A DNA stretch of 64,000 nucleotides, taken from contig JAZQVO010000028.1 in the NCBI GenBank assembly GCA_045631905.1, forward strand, positions 124,001 to 188,000, written 5' to 3'. This document shows, piece after piece, positions 25,978 to 35,227 of this stretch. The notes below the pieces were generated by a model, which saw only the letters and a list, made by a program, of their open reading frames with translations, ran no database searches and was not told the origin of the DNA. Both the position numbers and the translations under genes were made by a program. How positions within the stretch are numbered: the stretch's first letter is position 1; each line of letters starts with the position of its first letter. This DNA is from HGM04593 sp045631905. Its GTDB lineage: Bacteria > Bacteroidota > Bacteroidia > Bacteroidales > Bacteroidaceae.

Positions 25978-27621
25978 TTATTTTTCAATGAAAACATGCT
26001 TGCCATAATCGAGATTCATCAAGCGATAGTAGAGAGCCTCCCCTTGCAAACGCTTTACAAAGTCGTTGTAATTACGTTTCTCTTGCGGTGTCCACGCAGC
26101 CTCGGCAACTGCTGTCAGACGGGGGAAAGTGAGGTATTCAACCACCTCGGGCTCTTCAACCCACTCGGTCCAGAAGTTGGCCTGCACGCCAAGATATTTA
26201 GAGTGCAGATTTTCAGGTATATTATTCATAGGTATGTAGTTATATACCCTCTCAACCGTTTCATCTCCATAACCCTGCGAACGAGGCTCTGTGGGTAATT
26301 TCGACTGACGACGGTTGATGTAGTACGGAATCTGGGGCGAAAGTATTGTGTTCATACCACGCATAGCGGCATCTTTTGCGGCACCGTCGGCACCTATCCA
26401 TGCCATGATGGTGATATCTTCGCCCAAAGGAGCTGTGTTACCATGCAAAACCTCGTTCCAGAAGATGAGCTTGCGCTGTTTTTCGGCAGGTTTTGTAGCT
26501 ACATAATCCTTTAACTGCTTGTAAAAATGAATCTGCAAATCGCGATAATTCTTTGAACCTATCTCTTGGAGAAGCTTTTGGCAATCGGTGTTACGCTCCC
26601 ACTTTGTTGTAGGACACTCGTCACCACCGAGGTGAATATAACCAAAGGGGAATATCTCAGTTAGTTCATCGATTACATCTTTTGCAAACTGCACAGCTTG
26701 GGGGTTGGCTACATTTATAACATCGCCCGAAACACCTTGCCACAACCACACCTCGTGCTTGTTCTCGGGGTCGCACGAAAGAAATTCGGGATACGAAGCC
26801 ACGGCAGCCTGTGAGTGTCCGGGTATATCCACCTCGGGTACAATCTCCACAAAACGTTCTTTGGCATAGGCTACAACCTCCTGAGCATCTTTCTTTGTGT
26901 AATAACCGCCATAGAGCTGTCCGTCGGGTTTAACTTCGCCCCAACCAAGAACCTTGCTGTTGCGCCATGCACCAACCTCGGTAAGCTTAGGATATTTCTT
27001 TATCTCTATGCGCCAGCCTTGGTCCTCGGTGAGATGCCAGTGAAAACGGTTCATTTTGTATGCCGACATCACATCGATAATCTTTTTTATCTCCTCTTTG
27101 CCATAAAAGTGACGGCCCTCGTCGAGCATGAAACCACGCCAGTCGAAACGTGGCTCATCGTCGATGTTCACGCAAGGTACCTCCCACTTTGTAATCTCTT
27201 TTGCAGGTGTACCGGCCATCACGTTACGTGGCATAAGCTGTTTCAAAGTTTGCAAAGCGTAGAAGAAACCGGCAGGCTTCGAAGCTGTAATTGTTATTTT
27301 GTTATTTGTTACATTCAACTTATACGCCTCTTTGGGGAGGTTATTGTCGATAACGGCAACCACCTGCGCACCCTTCTCTTTTTTGCCAACATTCACCTTT
27401 ACATCTGTTGCTGTTTCAAAAACCTTGGCAAATCTTTTGAAAACAACAGCTATACTGTCGCCCTTATACTTGGGAACGGCAACTTTTACCTTGTTACCAA
27501 AAACAAAACTTCCTTCACCAACAGACATCTTCGCGGGCTGGGGAATGAGCGAGATCTCTTGCGCTTGCAAAGCAAAGGCCATCAAGCACATACATAGAGT
27601 TAAAATCTTTTTCATATCCAT
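25978..27621 (-). CDS. Beta-N-acetylhexosaminidase (GH20)
   Basis: A 547-residue exported glycosidase (signal peptide, cleaved near FALQAQE). An N-terminal GH20b-type domain is followed by the GH20 barrel: FDWRGFMLDEGRHFYGKEEI, NRFHWHLTEDQGWRIEIKKY, VPEVDIPGHSQAAVASYPEF, and the catalytic Asp-Glu in IHLGGDECPTTKWE. It removes terminal GlcNAc or GalNAc from glycans by substrate-assisted catalysis. A start at the third codon (27615, MKKIL) is as likely as 27621. It begins 2 bases after the membrane-protein gene upstream. Confidence 0.95.
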   Translation of the reverse strand: MDMKKILTLCMCLMAFALQAQEISLIPQPAKMSVGEGSFVFGNKVKVAVPKYKGDSIAVVFKRFAKVFETATDVKVNVGKKEKGAQVVAVIDNNLPKEAYKLNVTNNKITITASKPAGFFYALQTLKQLMPRNVMAGTPAKEITKWEVPCVNIDDEPRFDWRGFMLDEGRHFYGKEEIKKIIDVMSAYKMNRFHWHLTEDQGWRIEIKKYPKLTEVGAWRNSKVLGWGEVKPDGQLYGGYYTKKDAQEVVAYAKERFVEIVPEVDIPGHSQAAVASYPEFLSCDPENKHEVWLWQGVSGDVINVANPQAVQFAKDVIDELTEIFPFGYIHLGGDECPTTKWERNTDCQKLLQEIGSKNYRDLQIHFYKQLKDYVATKPAEKQRKLIFWNEVLHGNTAPLGEDITIMAWIGADGAAKDAAMRGMNTILSPQIPYYINRRQSKLPTEPRSQGYGDETVERVYNYIPMNNIPENLHSKYLGVQANFWTEWVEEPEVVEYLTFPRLTAVAEAAWTPQEKRNYNDFVKRLQGEALYYRLMNLDYGKHVFIEK

Positions 27622-27623
27622 AT

Positions 27624-28328
27624 TTATTTTTTATTATTTGACATAACAGCCGCAATAGACAACAATATGCCTAACACGATACTCAACGATGCGGCAAACA
27701 ACACCTGGTAGGCCGTGGGCAACAAGAATGTGATGGTGTGTGCCGGTATCCAAAAGAGAGGTATTGTGCGTTTGAACACAAAACTCCACTGAATTTTCCA
27801 ATTAAGCGACGCAAGAATATCGCCGAACTTTATAGGTGTGACAAGTGAGCTCAATTTACCACCGCAATTAAGAATGTGCGTGTCGGTCACCTTATGCAAG
27901 GTCATGAACATGGGGGCAAAGAAGCAGTTCATAGCTGTCGATATACATAGAGCATCTATAAACTTCGAGAAGGTGACAGGGCCACCCATAGCCTCTCGCA
28001 TGCCTTCGAGGCCACACGATTCGAGCATCACAGGCACGCCGGCTGCAAAAATTTTCATCGCCGCGGCTATCATCACACCAAGAACGCCCCACACTATTGC
28101 ACGAGGTACTATGCCGTATCCGCTATACGTGTACACCCCCTGTTTTATTCTCAAGCCCAGCATCTCGCCTATCGAAGAGAGAATCATGAACTTTATGAAT
28201 GCCATTATGTAGGGGTGCGAAGCATTAAAACTTTCGTAGGTGCCGAAAACAGCGTCGCTCACAAAGAACGGTAGCAATAGTGCCACAAAACAGACAGCAA
28301 AAACTATATCACTTTTTTTCATACCCAT
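27624..28328 (-). CDS. Multi-pass membrane protein, Mpv17/PMP22-like
   Basis: A 234-residue membrane protein with about five hydrophobic segments. The end WKIQWSFVFKRTIPLFWIPA, followed by HTITFLLPTAYQVLFA, recalls the Mpv17/PMP22 family pattern (W.P..n...F..P...r); this assignment is tentative. A second Met at 28322 (MKKSD) may be the start. It is 4 bases from the ACT-domain gene and 2 from the GH20 gene. No function can be given. Confidence 0.55.
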   Translation of the reverse strand: MGMKKSDIVFAVCFVALLLPFFVSDAVFGTYESFNASHPYIMAFIKFMILSSIGEMLGLRIKQGVYTYSGYGIVPRAIVWGVLGVMIAAAMKIFAAGVPVMLESCGLEGMREAMGGPVTFSKFIDALCISTAMNCFFAPMFMTLHKVTDTHILNCGGKLSSLVTPIKFGDILASLNWKIQWSFVFKRTIPLFWIPAHTITFLLPTAYQVLFAASLSIVLGILLSIAAVMSNNKK

Positions 28329-28332
28329 TTTA

Positions 28333-28776
28333 TCAGTCGAATTTTACCATGTGTTTTAGAAGTTCCTCCAAAGAACACGATTCAACACCATTTTTCTTCA
28401 TGGCATCTATCGCTTTGAGGTTGTTGGGTACCTTTATAATCACGTAAGAGTTCTCGTTGAACGAGAAACAATACATATATTCTATACTGATGTGCGAATC
28501 GGAGAGTTTCTTTATCTTCTCGTAGAAACCACCCACTTTGTCGCCACACGAGAATATGATGACATCGGAAAGGTTCGACGCAACATTATTCTTGTCGAGC
28601 ACCTCTTTTGCTTTGTCGTTGTTCGATGTTATAAGACGCAAAATTCCAAACTCAGATGTATCGGAGACTGTTGCGGCAATAATTCCCACATTTGCTTTTG
28701 CAAGAATTTCCATAACTTCATACAAACGTCCCGACTTGTTTTCCAAAAATATGGACAGCTGTTTTACCGTACTCAT
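28333..28776 (-). CDS. Tandem ACT-domain protein
   Basis: A 147-residue cytosolic protein made of two ACT domains: KQLSIFLENKSGRLYEVMEI for the first and GGFYEKIKKLSDSHISIEYM for the second. ACT pairs bind amino acids and regulate metabolism. In Bacteroidota such a gene commonly follows phenylacetate-CoA ligase, as here (20 bases apart), so it probably senses an aromatic amino acid or product for that pathway. Confidence 0.87.
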   Translation of the reverse strand: MSTVKQLSIFLENKSGRLYEVMEILAKANVGIIAATVSDTSEFGILRLITSNNDKAKEVLDKNNVASNLSDVIIFSCGDKVGGFYEKIKKLSDSHISIEYMYCFSFNENSYVIIKVPNNLKAIDAMKKNGVESCSLEELLKHMVKFD

Positions 28777-28796
28777 GGTTACAATATTTTAATCTG

Positions 28797-30101
28797 TTAT
28801 TTTTTACGTAAATCTTTCACACGCACCGCTTTACCCTCGGACTGTGGCAAGCTTCCCTTTGAAACAAGACGCACTTTGGGGGTAACAAGAATTTCATCTT
28901 TAATGCGACGAGTAATCTCCTTTGCAAGGTTCTGCAACACCGAGAAGTCGTCGGTTGTGAGGCTATTGAGCTCTACATCGACAAAGATTACATCGTTGTT
29001 ATCTATCGGCTCTATTGTTATAAGGTAATTTGTTCCAAGCTCGGGGAACTGCATCAATATCTTCTCTATCTGCATGGGGAAGATGTTTACACCCTTAACA
29101 ATAAACATATCGTCGCTACGGCCCTTCATGCGGTCGAGACGGCGGTGTGTGCGGCCACAGGGGCACTTCTCGGTGAGTATACGTGTCAGGTCGCGTGTGC
29201 GGTAACGAATAAGAGGCATCGCTTCGCGGTCGAGTGTGGTGAGCACCAGCTCTCCAACCTCTCCATCGGGCACAGGCTCCAAGGTGTCGGGGTTCACAAT
29301 TTCCACCAAATAAGAATCCTCCCAAATGTGCATACCATTCTGCTCCTGACATTCAAAAGCTACACCCGGACCACTCATCTCGGTCATACCAAAGCTATTG
29401 TAAGCCTTTACACCGAAGCGTTCCTCAATCTTGCGACGTGTCTCCTCGGTGTGCGGTTCTGCACCTATGAGGAAGGTTGTCAAATGTGTCTGCGTTCTGG
29501 GGTCGATACCCACCTCGTCAAACACATCGGCAAGACGAAGAGCATAGCTGGGTATTGCATGTATGGCGGTTGTGCCAAAATCCATTATAAATTTTATCTG
29601 ACGCAAGCTGTTACCGGCCGCGGCGGGGATAGACATCGCGCCCAAACGCTCGATACCGGCCTGCATACCAAGACCGCCGGTAAACATACCGTAACCCGAA
29701 GAGTTCTGTATCACATCGCTGTTACGCAAGCCCACCATGTAGAAACTGCGGGCAACACGGTTGGCCCAAGTATCTATATCGTGCTTTGTGTGGCATATCA
29801 CGGTGGGGTTACCTGTTGTACCGCTCGACGAGTGCAAGCGAATAACATCTTTCTGGTCACATGCCAAAAAGCCGAAGGGATAATTGTCGCGCATATCCTG
29901 TTTTGTGGTAAAGGGTAATTTACGCACATCGTCAAGAGTTTTTATACTATCGGCATCTATTCCTTTCTCGGCATACAACTTGCCATAGAACGGCGACTTT
30001 ACAGCCTGTTTTATTGTGCTTTTCAAGCGTTCCAACTGTAATTTTTCTATGTCGGCACGCGACATAGTTTCTATCTGCGGTTCAAAATACTTATTATCCA
30101 T
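28797..30101 (-). CDS. paaK: Phenylacetate-CoA ligase
   Basis: A 434-residue adenylate-forming enzyme that makes phenylacetyl-CoA (or related aryl-CoA) from the acid, ATP and CoA. Seen are the N-terminal ERLKSTIKQAVKSPFYGKLY, the ATP-binding loop LHSSSGTTGNPTVICHTKHD, SFGMTEMSGPGVAFECQEQN, and the C-terminal GRSDDMFIVKGVNIFPMQIE. The length is normal. With the aminotransferase upstream and the ACT protein downstream it suggests handling of aryl acids from aromatic amino acids. No indolepyruvate oxidoreductase genes lie beside it. Confidence 0.94.
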   Translation of the reverse strand: MDNKYFEPQIETMSRADIEKLQLERLKSTIKQAVKSPFYGKLYAEKGIDADSIKTLDDVRKLPFTTKQDMRDNYPFGFLACDQKDVIRLHSSSGTTGNPTVICHTKHDIDTWANRVARSFYMVGLRNSDVIQNSSGYGMFTGGLGMQAGIERLGAMSIPAAAGNSLRQIKFIMDFGTTAIHAIPSYALRLADVFDEVGIDPRTQTHLTTFLIGAEPHTEETRRKIEERFGVKAYNSFGMTEMSGPGVAFECQEQNGMHIWEDSYLVEIVNPDTLEPVPDGEVGELVLTTLDREAMPLIRYRTRDLTRILTEKCPCGRTHRRLDRMKGRSDDMFIVKGVNIFPMQIEKILMQFPELGTNYLITIEPIDNNDVIFVDVELNSLTTDDFSVLQNLAKEITRRIKDEILVTPKVRLVSKGSLPQSEGKAVRVKDLRKK

Positions 30102-30115
30102 GACAACCTGTTTTT

Positions 30116-31423
30116 TTATTTATGATTTTCGTTAAAAAGTGCCAGACGCTCTTCGAGCATGGCATAGTGATGAGGTTTAATGTTCGATGAGCATGCACGG
30201 ATACCCTTTCTCTTACCGCCTGTGGTCGAGAGGTCGATACCGCTCACACCATAATAGAGCAGTTCCTGCAACAACTCGGCACCGTCCATCTCTTTATAAC
30301 CCATGGTAAAGAAGAAGCCATCGCTCACAGGCATGTCATCGTCTTTGTCGTAAACCACGCTGAAGCCTGTGCGTTCGAGTATCTCTTTGAGTCGTTTGGT
30401 ACGGTCGGCATACTCCTTTATATCCCCCACAAAATTATACTCACCATCGCAAGCAGCCTTTAACATTGCCGCCATCGCATACTGTGCCGAGTGCGACACA
30501 CCCGACGAGAATGTATACAAGAACACATAGGCATAAGCGGCACCGAAACGCGGAATATTATATCGCTCTTTCAAGCTGTCATAGTGACGCTCATAGAGTT
30601 TGTCGGAGATGCAGGCCATGGCTATACGTTGCCCTGCATAACTAAATATTTTCGATGCACTCATGAGCATTATATAATTGTCGGTATATTTAGACACGCT
30701 CAACTGATAAGGGGGCTCAAAAGGCTTGCTCATGTCGCGACGGAAGTCCATGGTCATGTATGCAAGGTCCTCTATCACAATAACATCGTGTTTGGTGGCA
30801 AGACGACCGATAATTTCGAGCTCCATCTCGTTCAAGCACATCCATGTTGGGTTGTTGGGGCTCGAATAGAGCACTGCGCAAATATTTCCCTGAGCAAAAT
30901 AGCTCTCGAGCTTCTCCTCTAATTTAGCACCTCTGTAATCGGCGATGTCGAACGATGCAATCTTCACCCCTATCACGCTTGCCTGCATCTTCTGCACAGG
31001 GAAGCCCGGGTCGATGAAAAGTATTGTATCCTTCTTTGCATCGAGTTGCGAAGCAAGCATCATCGAAGCAAAAGAGGCCTGCATCGAGCCTGTTGTAGGT
31101 ATGCAACCCGAAGGTTTGATGTCGGTATCGACAAAAGCCTTCAAGAAACGCGACGCCTGCTCTTTAACCTCGGGTATACCATCTATTATGGGATAAACCG
31201 AAGCCACGCCTCTTTGCAATGCCTCGCACTCGGCCTTCACGCCAACAGCCGAAGGGGGCAACCCAGGAACACCCATCTCAAAATGTATAAACTCCGTTCT
31301 TGTTGCAGCCTCGGCGGCGCGTACAATAGCACCAACCTGACGTATCGAGGCCTTTTTTATGTCGGAAATTTCCAGCTCCTTCATTATGCCGTCTATAATC
31401 GACGGCTCTATTATTGTTTTCAT
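30116..31423 (-). CDS. PLP-dependent aminotransferase (class I/II)
   Basis: A 435-residue fold-type I aminotransferase: SGCIPTTGSMQASFASMMLA, YSSPNNPTWMCLNEMELEII, IEDLAYMTMDF, and the PLP lysine in LMSASKIFSYAGQRIAMACI. It probably acts on aromatic or branched amino acids, given the linked paaK and ACT genes 14 bases downstream; the substrate is an inference. It starts 12 bases after ettA. Confidence 0.88.
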   Translation of the reverse strand: MKTIIEPSIIDGIMKELEISDIKKASIRQVGAIVRAAEAATRTEFIHFEMGVPGLPPSAVGVKAECEALQRGVASVYPIIDGIPEVKEQASRFLKAFVDTDIKPSGCIPTTGSMQASFASMMLASQLDAKKDTILFIDPGFPVQKMQASVIGVKIASFDIADYRGAKLEEKLESYFAQGNICAVLYSSPNNPTWMCLNEMELEIIGRLATKHDVIVIEDLAYMTMDFRRDMSKPFEPPYQLSVSKYTDNYIMLMSASKIFSYAGQRIAMACISDKLYERHYDSLKERYNIPRFGAAYAYVFLYTFSSGVSHSAQYAMAAMLKAACDGEYNFVGDIKEYADRTKRLKEILERTGFSVVYDKDDDMPVSDGFFFTMGYKEMDGAELLQELLYYGVSGIDLSTTGGKRKGIRACSSNIKPHHYAMLEERLALFNENHK

Positions 31424-31435
31424 CGTTTTGCTTGT

Positions 31436-33133
31436 TTAATCTTCCATCAATTTGCGATAACGTGTCTTTTTGGGTTCTTCCATGCCCAAACGGCGCATCT
31501 TGTTCTCCTCGTAATCGGAATATGAGCCTTCGAAGCAGAATACATTGCCATCGCCCTCAAAAGCTATAATGTGTGTACATATACGGTCGAGGAACCAACG
31601 GTCGTGGCTGATTACAACGGCACAACCTGCAAAATTCTCCAAACCCTCCTCCAAGGCACGCAATGTATTTACGTCGATGTCGTTGGTAGGCTCGTCGAGT
31701 AGCAACACGTTACCACACTCTTTGAGAGCCATCGCAAGGTGCAAGCGGTTGCGCTCACCACCCGACAGAACACCGCATTTTTTCTCTTGGTCGGCACCGG
31801 TGAAGTTGAAACGCGACAGGTAAGCACGCACGTTCACCTCTTTATTGCCCAAGCGCATGAGCTCGTTGCCTTGGCTCAACACCTCGTAAACCGACTTGTC
31901 GGCAACAATATCCTTGTGTGTTTGGTCCACGTAAGCAATCTTAACGGTTTCGCCAACCTCAAAGTTACCGCTATCCACGCTCTCCAAGCCCATAATCATG
32001 CGGAAGAGTGTTGTCTTGCCGGCACCGTTGGGGCCTATAACGCCTACAATACCGTTGGGAGGTAACATAAATTCAAGGTCGGTAAAGAGGGTTTTTGAGC
32101 CAAACGACTTTGATACCTTGTCGGCAACAATAACCTTGTTACCCAAACGGGGACCGTTGGGTATAAAAATCTCAAGCTTCTCCTCGCGCTCCTTCTGATC
32201 CTCGTTAAGCATGCGCTCGTATGAGTTAAGACGCGCCTTACCTTTAGCCTGACGAGCCTTGGGAGCCATGCGCACCCACTCGAGCTCGCGTTCAAGAGTC
32301 TTGCGACGCTTGCTCGCACTCTTCTCCTCTTGCTCCATGCGCTTTGTCTTTTGGTCGAGCCACGATGAGTAGTTGCCCTGCCAAGGAATACCCTCGCCAC
32401 GGTCGAGCTCCAGAATCCACCCTGCAACATCGTCGAGGAAGTAACGGTCGTGAGTAACGGCAATAACGGTACCCTCATATTGATTCAAGTGCTGTTCCAA
32501 CCAGTCGATGCTCTCTGCGTCTAAGTGGTTGGTAGGCTCGTCAAGAAGCAACACGTCGGGTTTCTGCAACAACAGACGGCACAAAGCCACACGACGACGC
32601 TCACCACCCGACAGGTGGTCCACAAGTTCATCGCCAGCCGGGCAACGAAGGGCAGCCATCGCACGGTCGAGCTTGCTGTCGAGGTTCCACGCATCTGTTG
32701 CATCTATAATATCCTGCAACTCCGCCTGACGGGCAAAGAGAGCATTCATTTTGTTTTCATCTTCATAATATTCGGGAAGACCGAATTTGTTGTTAATCTC
32801 CTCATACTCATTGAGAGCATCAACCGTAGCCTGAACACCCTCCATAACAACCTCCTTGACTGTTTTACCGTCCTGCAAGTGAGGCTCCTGAGGCAGGTAA
32901 CCCACAGAGTAACCGGGCGACCAAACAACCTCTCCCTGATAATCGTTGTCGAGTCCGGCGATAATCTTCATAAGAGTAGATTTACCCGAACCGTTCATAC
33001 CTATGATACCAATCTTTGCACCATAAAAGAAAGAGAGGTAAATATTTTTAAGAACCTGTTTGTTATTCTGACGTATGGTCTTGTTCAGCCCCACCATCGA
33101 AAAAATAATCTTTTTGTCATCAACTGTTGCCAT
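31436..33133 (-). CDS. ettA: Energy-dependent translational throttle protein EttA
   Basis: A 565-residue ABC-F protein with two nucleotide-binding domains: first Walker A GMNGSGKST and signature HLSGGERRRVALCRLLLQKP; second Walker A GPNGAGKTT and signature VLSGGERNRLHLAMALKECG. The linker (about 240-310, basic, RELEWVRMAPKARQAKGKAR) and the EttA-specific arm fit the EttA subfamily, which binds the ribosomal E site and gates elongation by ATP/ADP ratio. There are no membrane helices. It appears to be the first gene of the aminotransferase-paaK-ACT operon. Confidence 0.95.
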   Translation of the reverse strand: MATVDDKKIIFSMVGLNKTIRQNNKQVLKNIYLSFFYGAKIGIIGMNGSGKSTLMKIIAGLDNDYQGEVVWSPGYSVGYLPQEPHLQDGKTVKEVVMEGVQATVDALNEYEEINNKFGLPEYYEDENKMNALFARQAELQDIIDATDAWNLDSKLDRAMAALRCPAGDELVDHLSGGERRRVALCRLLLQKPDVLLLDEPTNHLDAESIDWLEQHLNQYEGTVIAVTHDRYFLDDVAGWILELDRGEGIPWQGNYSSWLDQKTKRMEQEEKSASKRRKTLERELEWVRMAPKARQAKGKARLNSYERMLNEDQKEREEKLEIFIPNGPRLGNKVIVADKVSKSFGSKTLFTDLEFMLPPNGIVGVIGPNGAGKTTLFRMIMGLESVDSGNFEVGETVKIAYVDQTHKDIVADKSVYEVLSQGNELMRLGNKEVNVRAYLSRFNFTGADQEKKCGVLSGGERNRLHLAMALKECGNVLLLDEPTNDIDVNTLRALEEGLENFAGCAVVISHDRWFLDRICTHIIAFEGDGNVFCFEGSYSDYEENKMRRLGMEEPKKTRYRKLMED

Positions 33134-33343
33134 AAATTTATCTTTTGTATTTTAAATTATCATTATCATCACTTTTTATGCGTGAAACCGCATCAAACAA
33201 AATATTTTGCGAATATAAACATTTTGCTCGATTTAACCATAAATCGCACAACAAAAACTTTATTTAATAAGGTTATGTGTCATAGGGCACAATAACGGAA
33301 AGCAAAAAAAAACAAAAAGTTTGCACATAATTTGCACAAAGTA

Positions 33344-33374
33344 TTGCATAAAGGAAAATATTTACCTACCTTTG
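33344..33374 (+). promoter_or_regulatory. Promoter of tRNA-Ala
   Basis: TTG (33344-33346), a 20-base spacer and TACCTTTG (33367-33374) give a near-perfect Bacteroides promoter; the tRNA begins 16 bases after the -7 box. Just upstream TTTGCACA occurs twice, separated by 3 bases (33320-33338). Confidence 0.75.
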
Positions 33375-33390
33375 CAAGTGCAAAAAGAAA

Positions 33391-33464
33391 GGGGCATTAG
33401 CTCATCTGGCTAGAGCGTTTGACTGGCAGTCAAAAGGTGACGAGTTCGACTCTCGTATGCTCCA
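33391..33464 (+). tRNA. tRNA-Ala (GGC)
   Basis: A full cloverleaf: acceptor GGGGCAT with ATGCTCC, including the G3-U70 wobble that identifies alanine tRNA; anticodon stem TTTGA/TCAAA with loop CTGGCAG (anticodon GGC); T-loop GTTCGACTC. Discriminator A; CCA is not encoded. 74 bases. Confidence 0.96.
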
Positions 33465-33467
33465 CAA

Positions 33468-33497
33468 CAAAAGCACCGATTTTTTTCGGTGCTTTTG
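33468..33497 (+). terminator. Intrinsic terminator of tRNA-Ala
   Basis: A 12-base stem, CAAAAGCACCGA with TCGGTGCTTTTG, has a loop of Ts and starts 4 bases past the tRNA. The downstream T-run is short because the Ts are within the stem. Confidence 0.75.
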
Positions 33498-33639
33498 TGT
33501 TATATATAGTCGAAAAACATGGGAAAAGCAGGTTTACCTGCAAAGTTTTTTTTAGGGTGAGAAGATTTTTTCTCTAAATACCTCAGTACTTTTCTTTGGT
33601 TATTCTCCCTGCAACCACTAATAAAAACAATCCTTCGGT

Positions 33640-34323
33640 CTACCCCACCCCGAGGTCGGTGTTTTCAACAAGAACCTCTATGCGACAGTCATCTTTGATG
33701 GTGGGGTAAACACTCTCCATAAACCACCCGACAAGCCTATCGTCGCGTTTAACAGCTGTGGTGTTATTACAAAAAATATTTACACTAAAATATTCAAAGT
33801 AACGCTTTGCCGTTTCTATATCATTCAAAATTCTATCCCTTGTATCGCCAACCACACAACAAAGCAAGCAGACACCGGAGAAGTATTTAGCCACCTCCTC
33901 GGGTGTCACATCTGCCGCGACACCTTTGTTCCACGCGCCACGCATGCAAGTATCGAAGCTCTCTATCCCACAGCGAAATTTCACAACAGCCGGTGCAAAC
34001 CGTGATGCAAAATCGGCGAGTTTGTGACGATACATATAATGCGCCTCGAACCACAAAGTATCTATCTTTTTTTCCTTAACAACCGTTTCAAGAAGCTCTA
34101 TTGTTGCCTCGTCGAGTTCGAGAGCCGAGCCCGAATTTATAACATCGAGCACACCATACTCGCCGGTTACACGCGCAAGAACCTCGCGGTTAATCTCAAA
34201 AGGGTTATTGCTCTTGTCGGTGTGATAATCGCAAAAAGCACACCTCCCCCACCGGCACCCCATGCCTTGCAAAAGCACAAATTCACGAGGCATCTTTGTG
34301 CGAATAACCGAATATCTATCCAT
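33640..34323 (-). CDS. Radical SAM protein, possibly queuine-salvage related
   Basis: A 227-residue radical SAM-like protein. The iron-sulphur motif is CRWGRCAFC, spaced Cx4Cx2C, one residue longer than the usual Cx3Cx2C, in LLQGMGCRWGRCAFCDYHTD. Later features are INSGSALELDEATIELLETV and VKFRCGIESFDTCMRGAWNK. The gene overlaps the start of a queuosine-precursor transporter gene by 8 bases and is read after it. A radical SAM queuine lyase (QueL) paired with such transporters is known from Clostridioides difficile, so a similar role is a reasonable guess, but sequence identity to QueL was not tested. It ends at 33640 with no clear terminator. Confidence 0.65.
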   Translation of the reverse strand: MDRYSVIRTKMPREFVLLQGMGCRWGRCAFCDYHTDKSNNPFEINREVLARVTGEYGVLDVINSGSALELDEATIELLETVVKEKKIDTLWFEAHYMYRHKLADFASRFAPAVVKFRCGIESFDTCMRGAWNKGVAADVTPEEVAKYFSGVCLLCCVVGDTRDRILNDIETAKRYFEYFSVNIFCNNTTAVKRDDRLVGWFMESVYPTIKDDCRIEVLVENTDLGVG

Positions 34324-34999
34324 TATGCCTAACCTTTAATATACTGCGTTTAAGCGCAAGAATAACAGCATAAGCAAGCGGGGTGCCAAAAAGAACCTCG
34401 ATACCAAGCTTCATGCAATACTGAAAAGCAACCATCAGCAGGAGGTCGCGCAGGCTCAAAGTACCCACAAAAGCAATTAGCACAAAAGGTATAGTATCGA
34501 ACAGGTAACCCACCATAGAAGAGCCTATCGTGCGCACCCAGAGAAAACGTCCGCAGGTTTTCTCTTTAATTTTCTCCATGAGCCAAGCATTTGAAAGCTC
34601 GCCAAGCAAGAAGCCAACCAACGAACCTATAACTATGCGCGGTACATAATTAAATATAGCATTATAAGCAACAGCCGTTCCGTCGAGGTAGTCGAGCGAA
34701 GGAAGCCACACACCAATTTGAGTGCACACAACCATAATCACATTACACAAGAATGTGAGCCAAATAATTTTGCGAGCGGTGCGATAACCCCAAATTTCGG
34801 TAAGCACATCGCCAAGCATATATGCAAAAGGGAAGGTTATTGTACCTGCATCAAAATAAAAAAGAGAGAAAAAACCGACAACCTTTACAGCCATTATGTT
34901 CGACACCATATAAAGCGTAACAAACAGCGCTGTAACAACAATTAACGGCATGTCGCCACCTGCTCGGTTTTTGAAAGGGTTTTCCGATACCTTATTCAT
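34316..34999 (-). CDS. yhhQ: Queuosine precursor transporter (YhhQ/VUT family)
   Basis: A 227-residue membrane protein with about six helices. Family marks are VGFFSLFYFDAGTITFPFAY, MLGDVLTEIWGYRTARKIIW, GSLVGFLLGELSNAWLMEKI and RTIGSSMVGYLFDTIPFVLI. YhhQ imports 7-cyano/aminomethyl-7-deazaguanine or queuine for tRNA queuosine. It is the first gene of a pair with the overlapping radical SAM gene. No preQ1 riboswitch pattern was seen in the leader. Confidence 0.92.
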   Translation of the reverse strand: MNKVSENPFKNRAGGDMPLIVVTALFVTLYMVSNIMAVKVVGFFSLFYFDAGTITFPFAYMLGDVLTEIWGYRTARKIIWLTFLCNVIMVVCTQIGVWLPSLDYLDGTAVAYNAIFNYVPRIVIGSLVGFLLGELSNAWLMEKIKEKTCGRFLWVRTIGSSMVGYLFDTIPFVLIAFVGTLSLRDLLLMVAFQYCMKLGIEVLFGTPLAYAVILALKRSILKVRHNG

Positions 35000-35193
35000 G
35001 AGTAATATTATTATTTGCCCGCGAAATTAGCAAAAAAAATTGAGCAGAGCAACACCACGCTTTGCAAAAGAAGCAACGCCCAACTATAATAAAATCCCAT
35101 AAATTCACTATTTTTGAGGTAAACCTCGAAAATATTCTACGCTCGCCGTGAAAAACATTTAAGCAAACTTCATGTTTCTCGCTCGTTTGTTTG

Positions 35194-35201
35194 TATTTTT
35201 G
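35194..35201 (+). promoter_or_regulatory. -7 box of the M3 peptidase gene
   Basis: TATTTTTG matches TAnnTTTG, 26 bases before the start codon. The 228-base gap back to yhhQ is A/T-rich, carries promoters for both directions and shows nothing else clear. Confidence 0.5.
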
Positions 35202-35227
35202 CAAAATAAACAAAGTACAATATAATA

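Noticed and set aside
26815..27597. Plus-strand open frame of 260 codons opposite the GH20 gene
   Set aside because: Antisense of a clear GH20 enzyme; no domain and no promoter.
33528..33550. Small hairpin GCAGGT/ACCTGC with T-run after tRNA-Ala
   Set aside because: A 6-base stem separated from the T-run by four bases; the tRNA already has a better terminator, and no gene ends here on the plus strand.
35000..35227. Possible preQ1 riboswitch before yhhQ
   Set aside because: The A-rich leader lacks the preQ1 stem-loop and conserved tail; it reads as an ordinary A/T-rich divergent promoter region.
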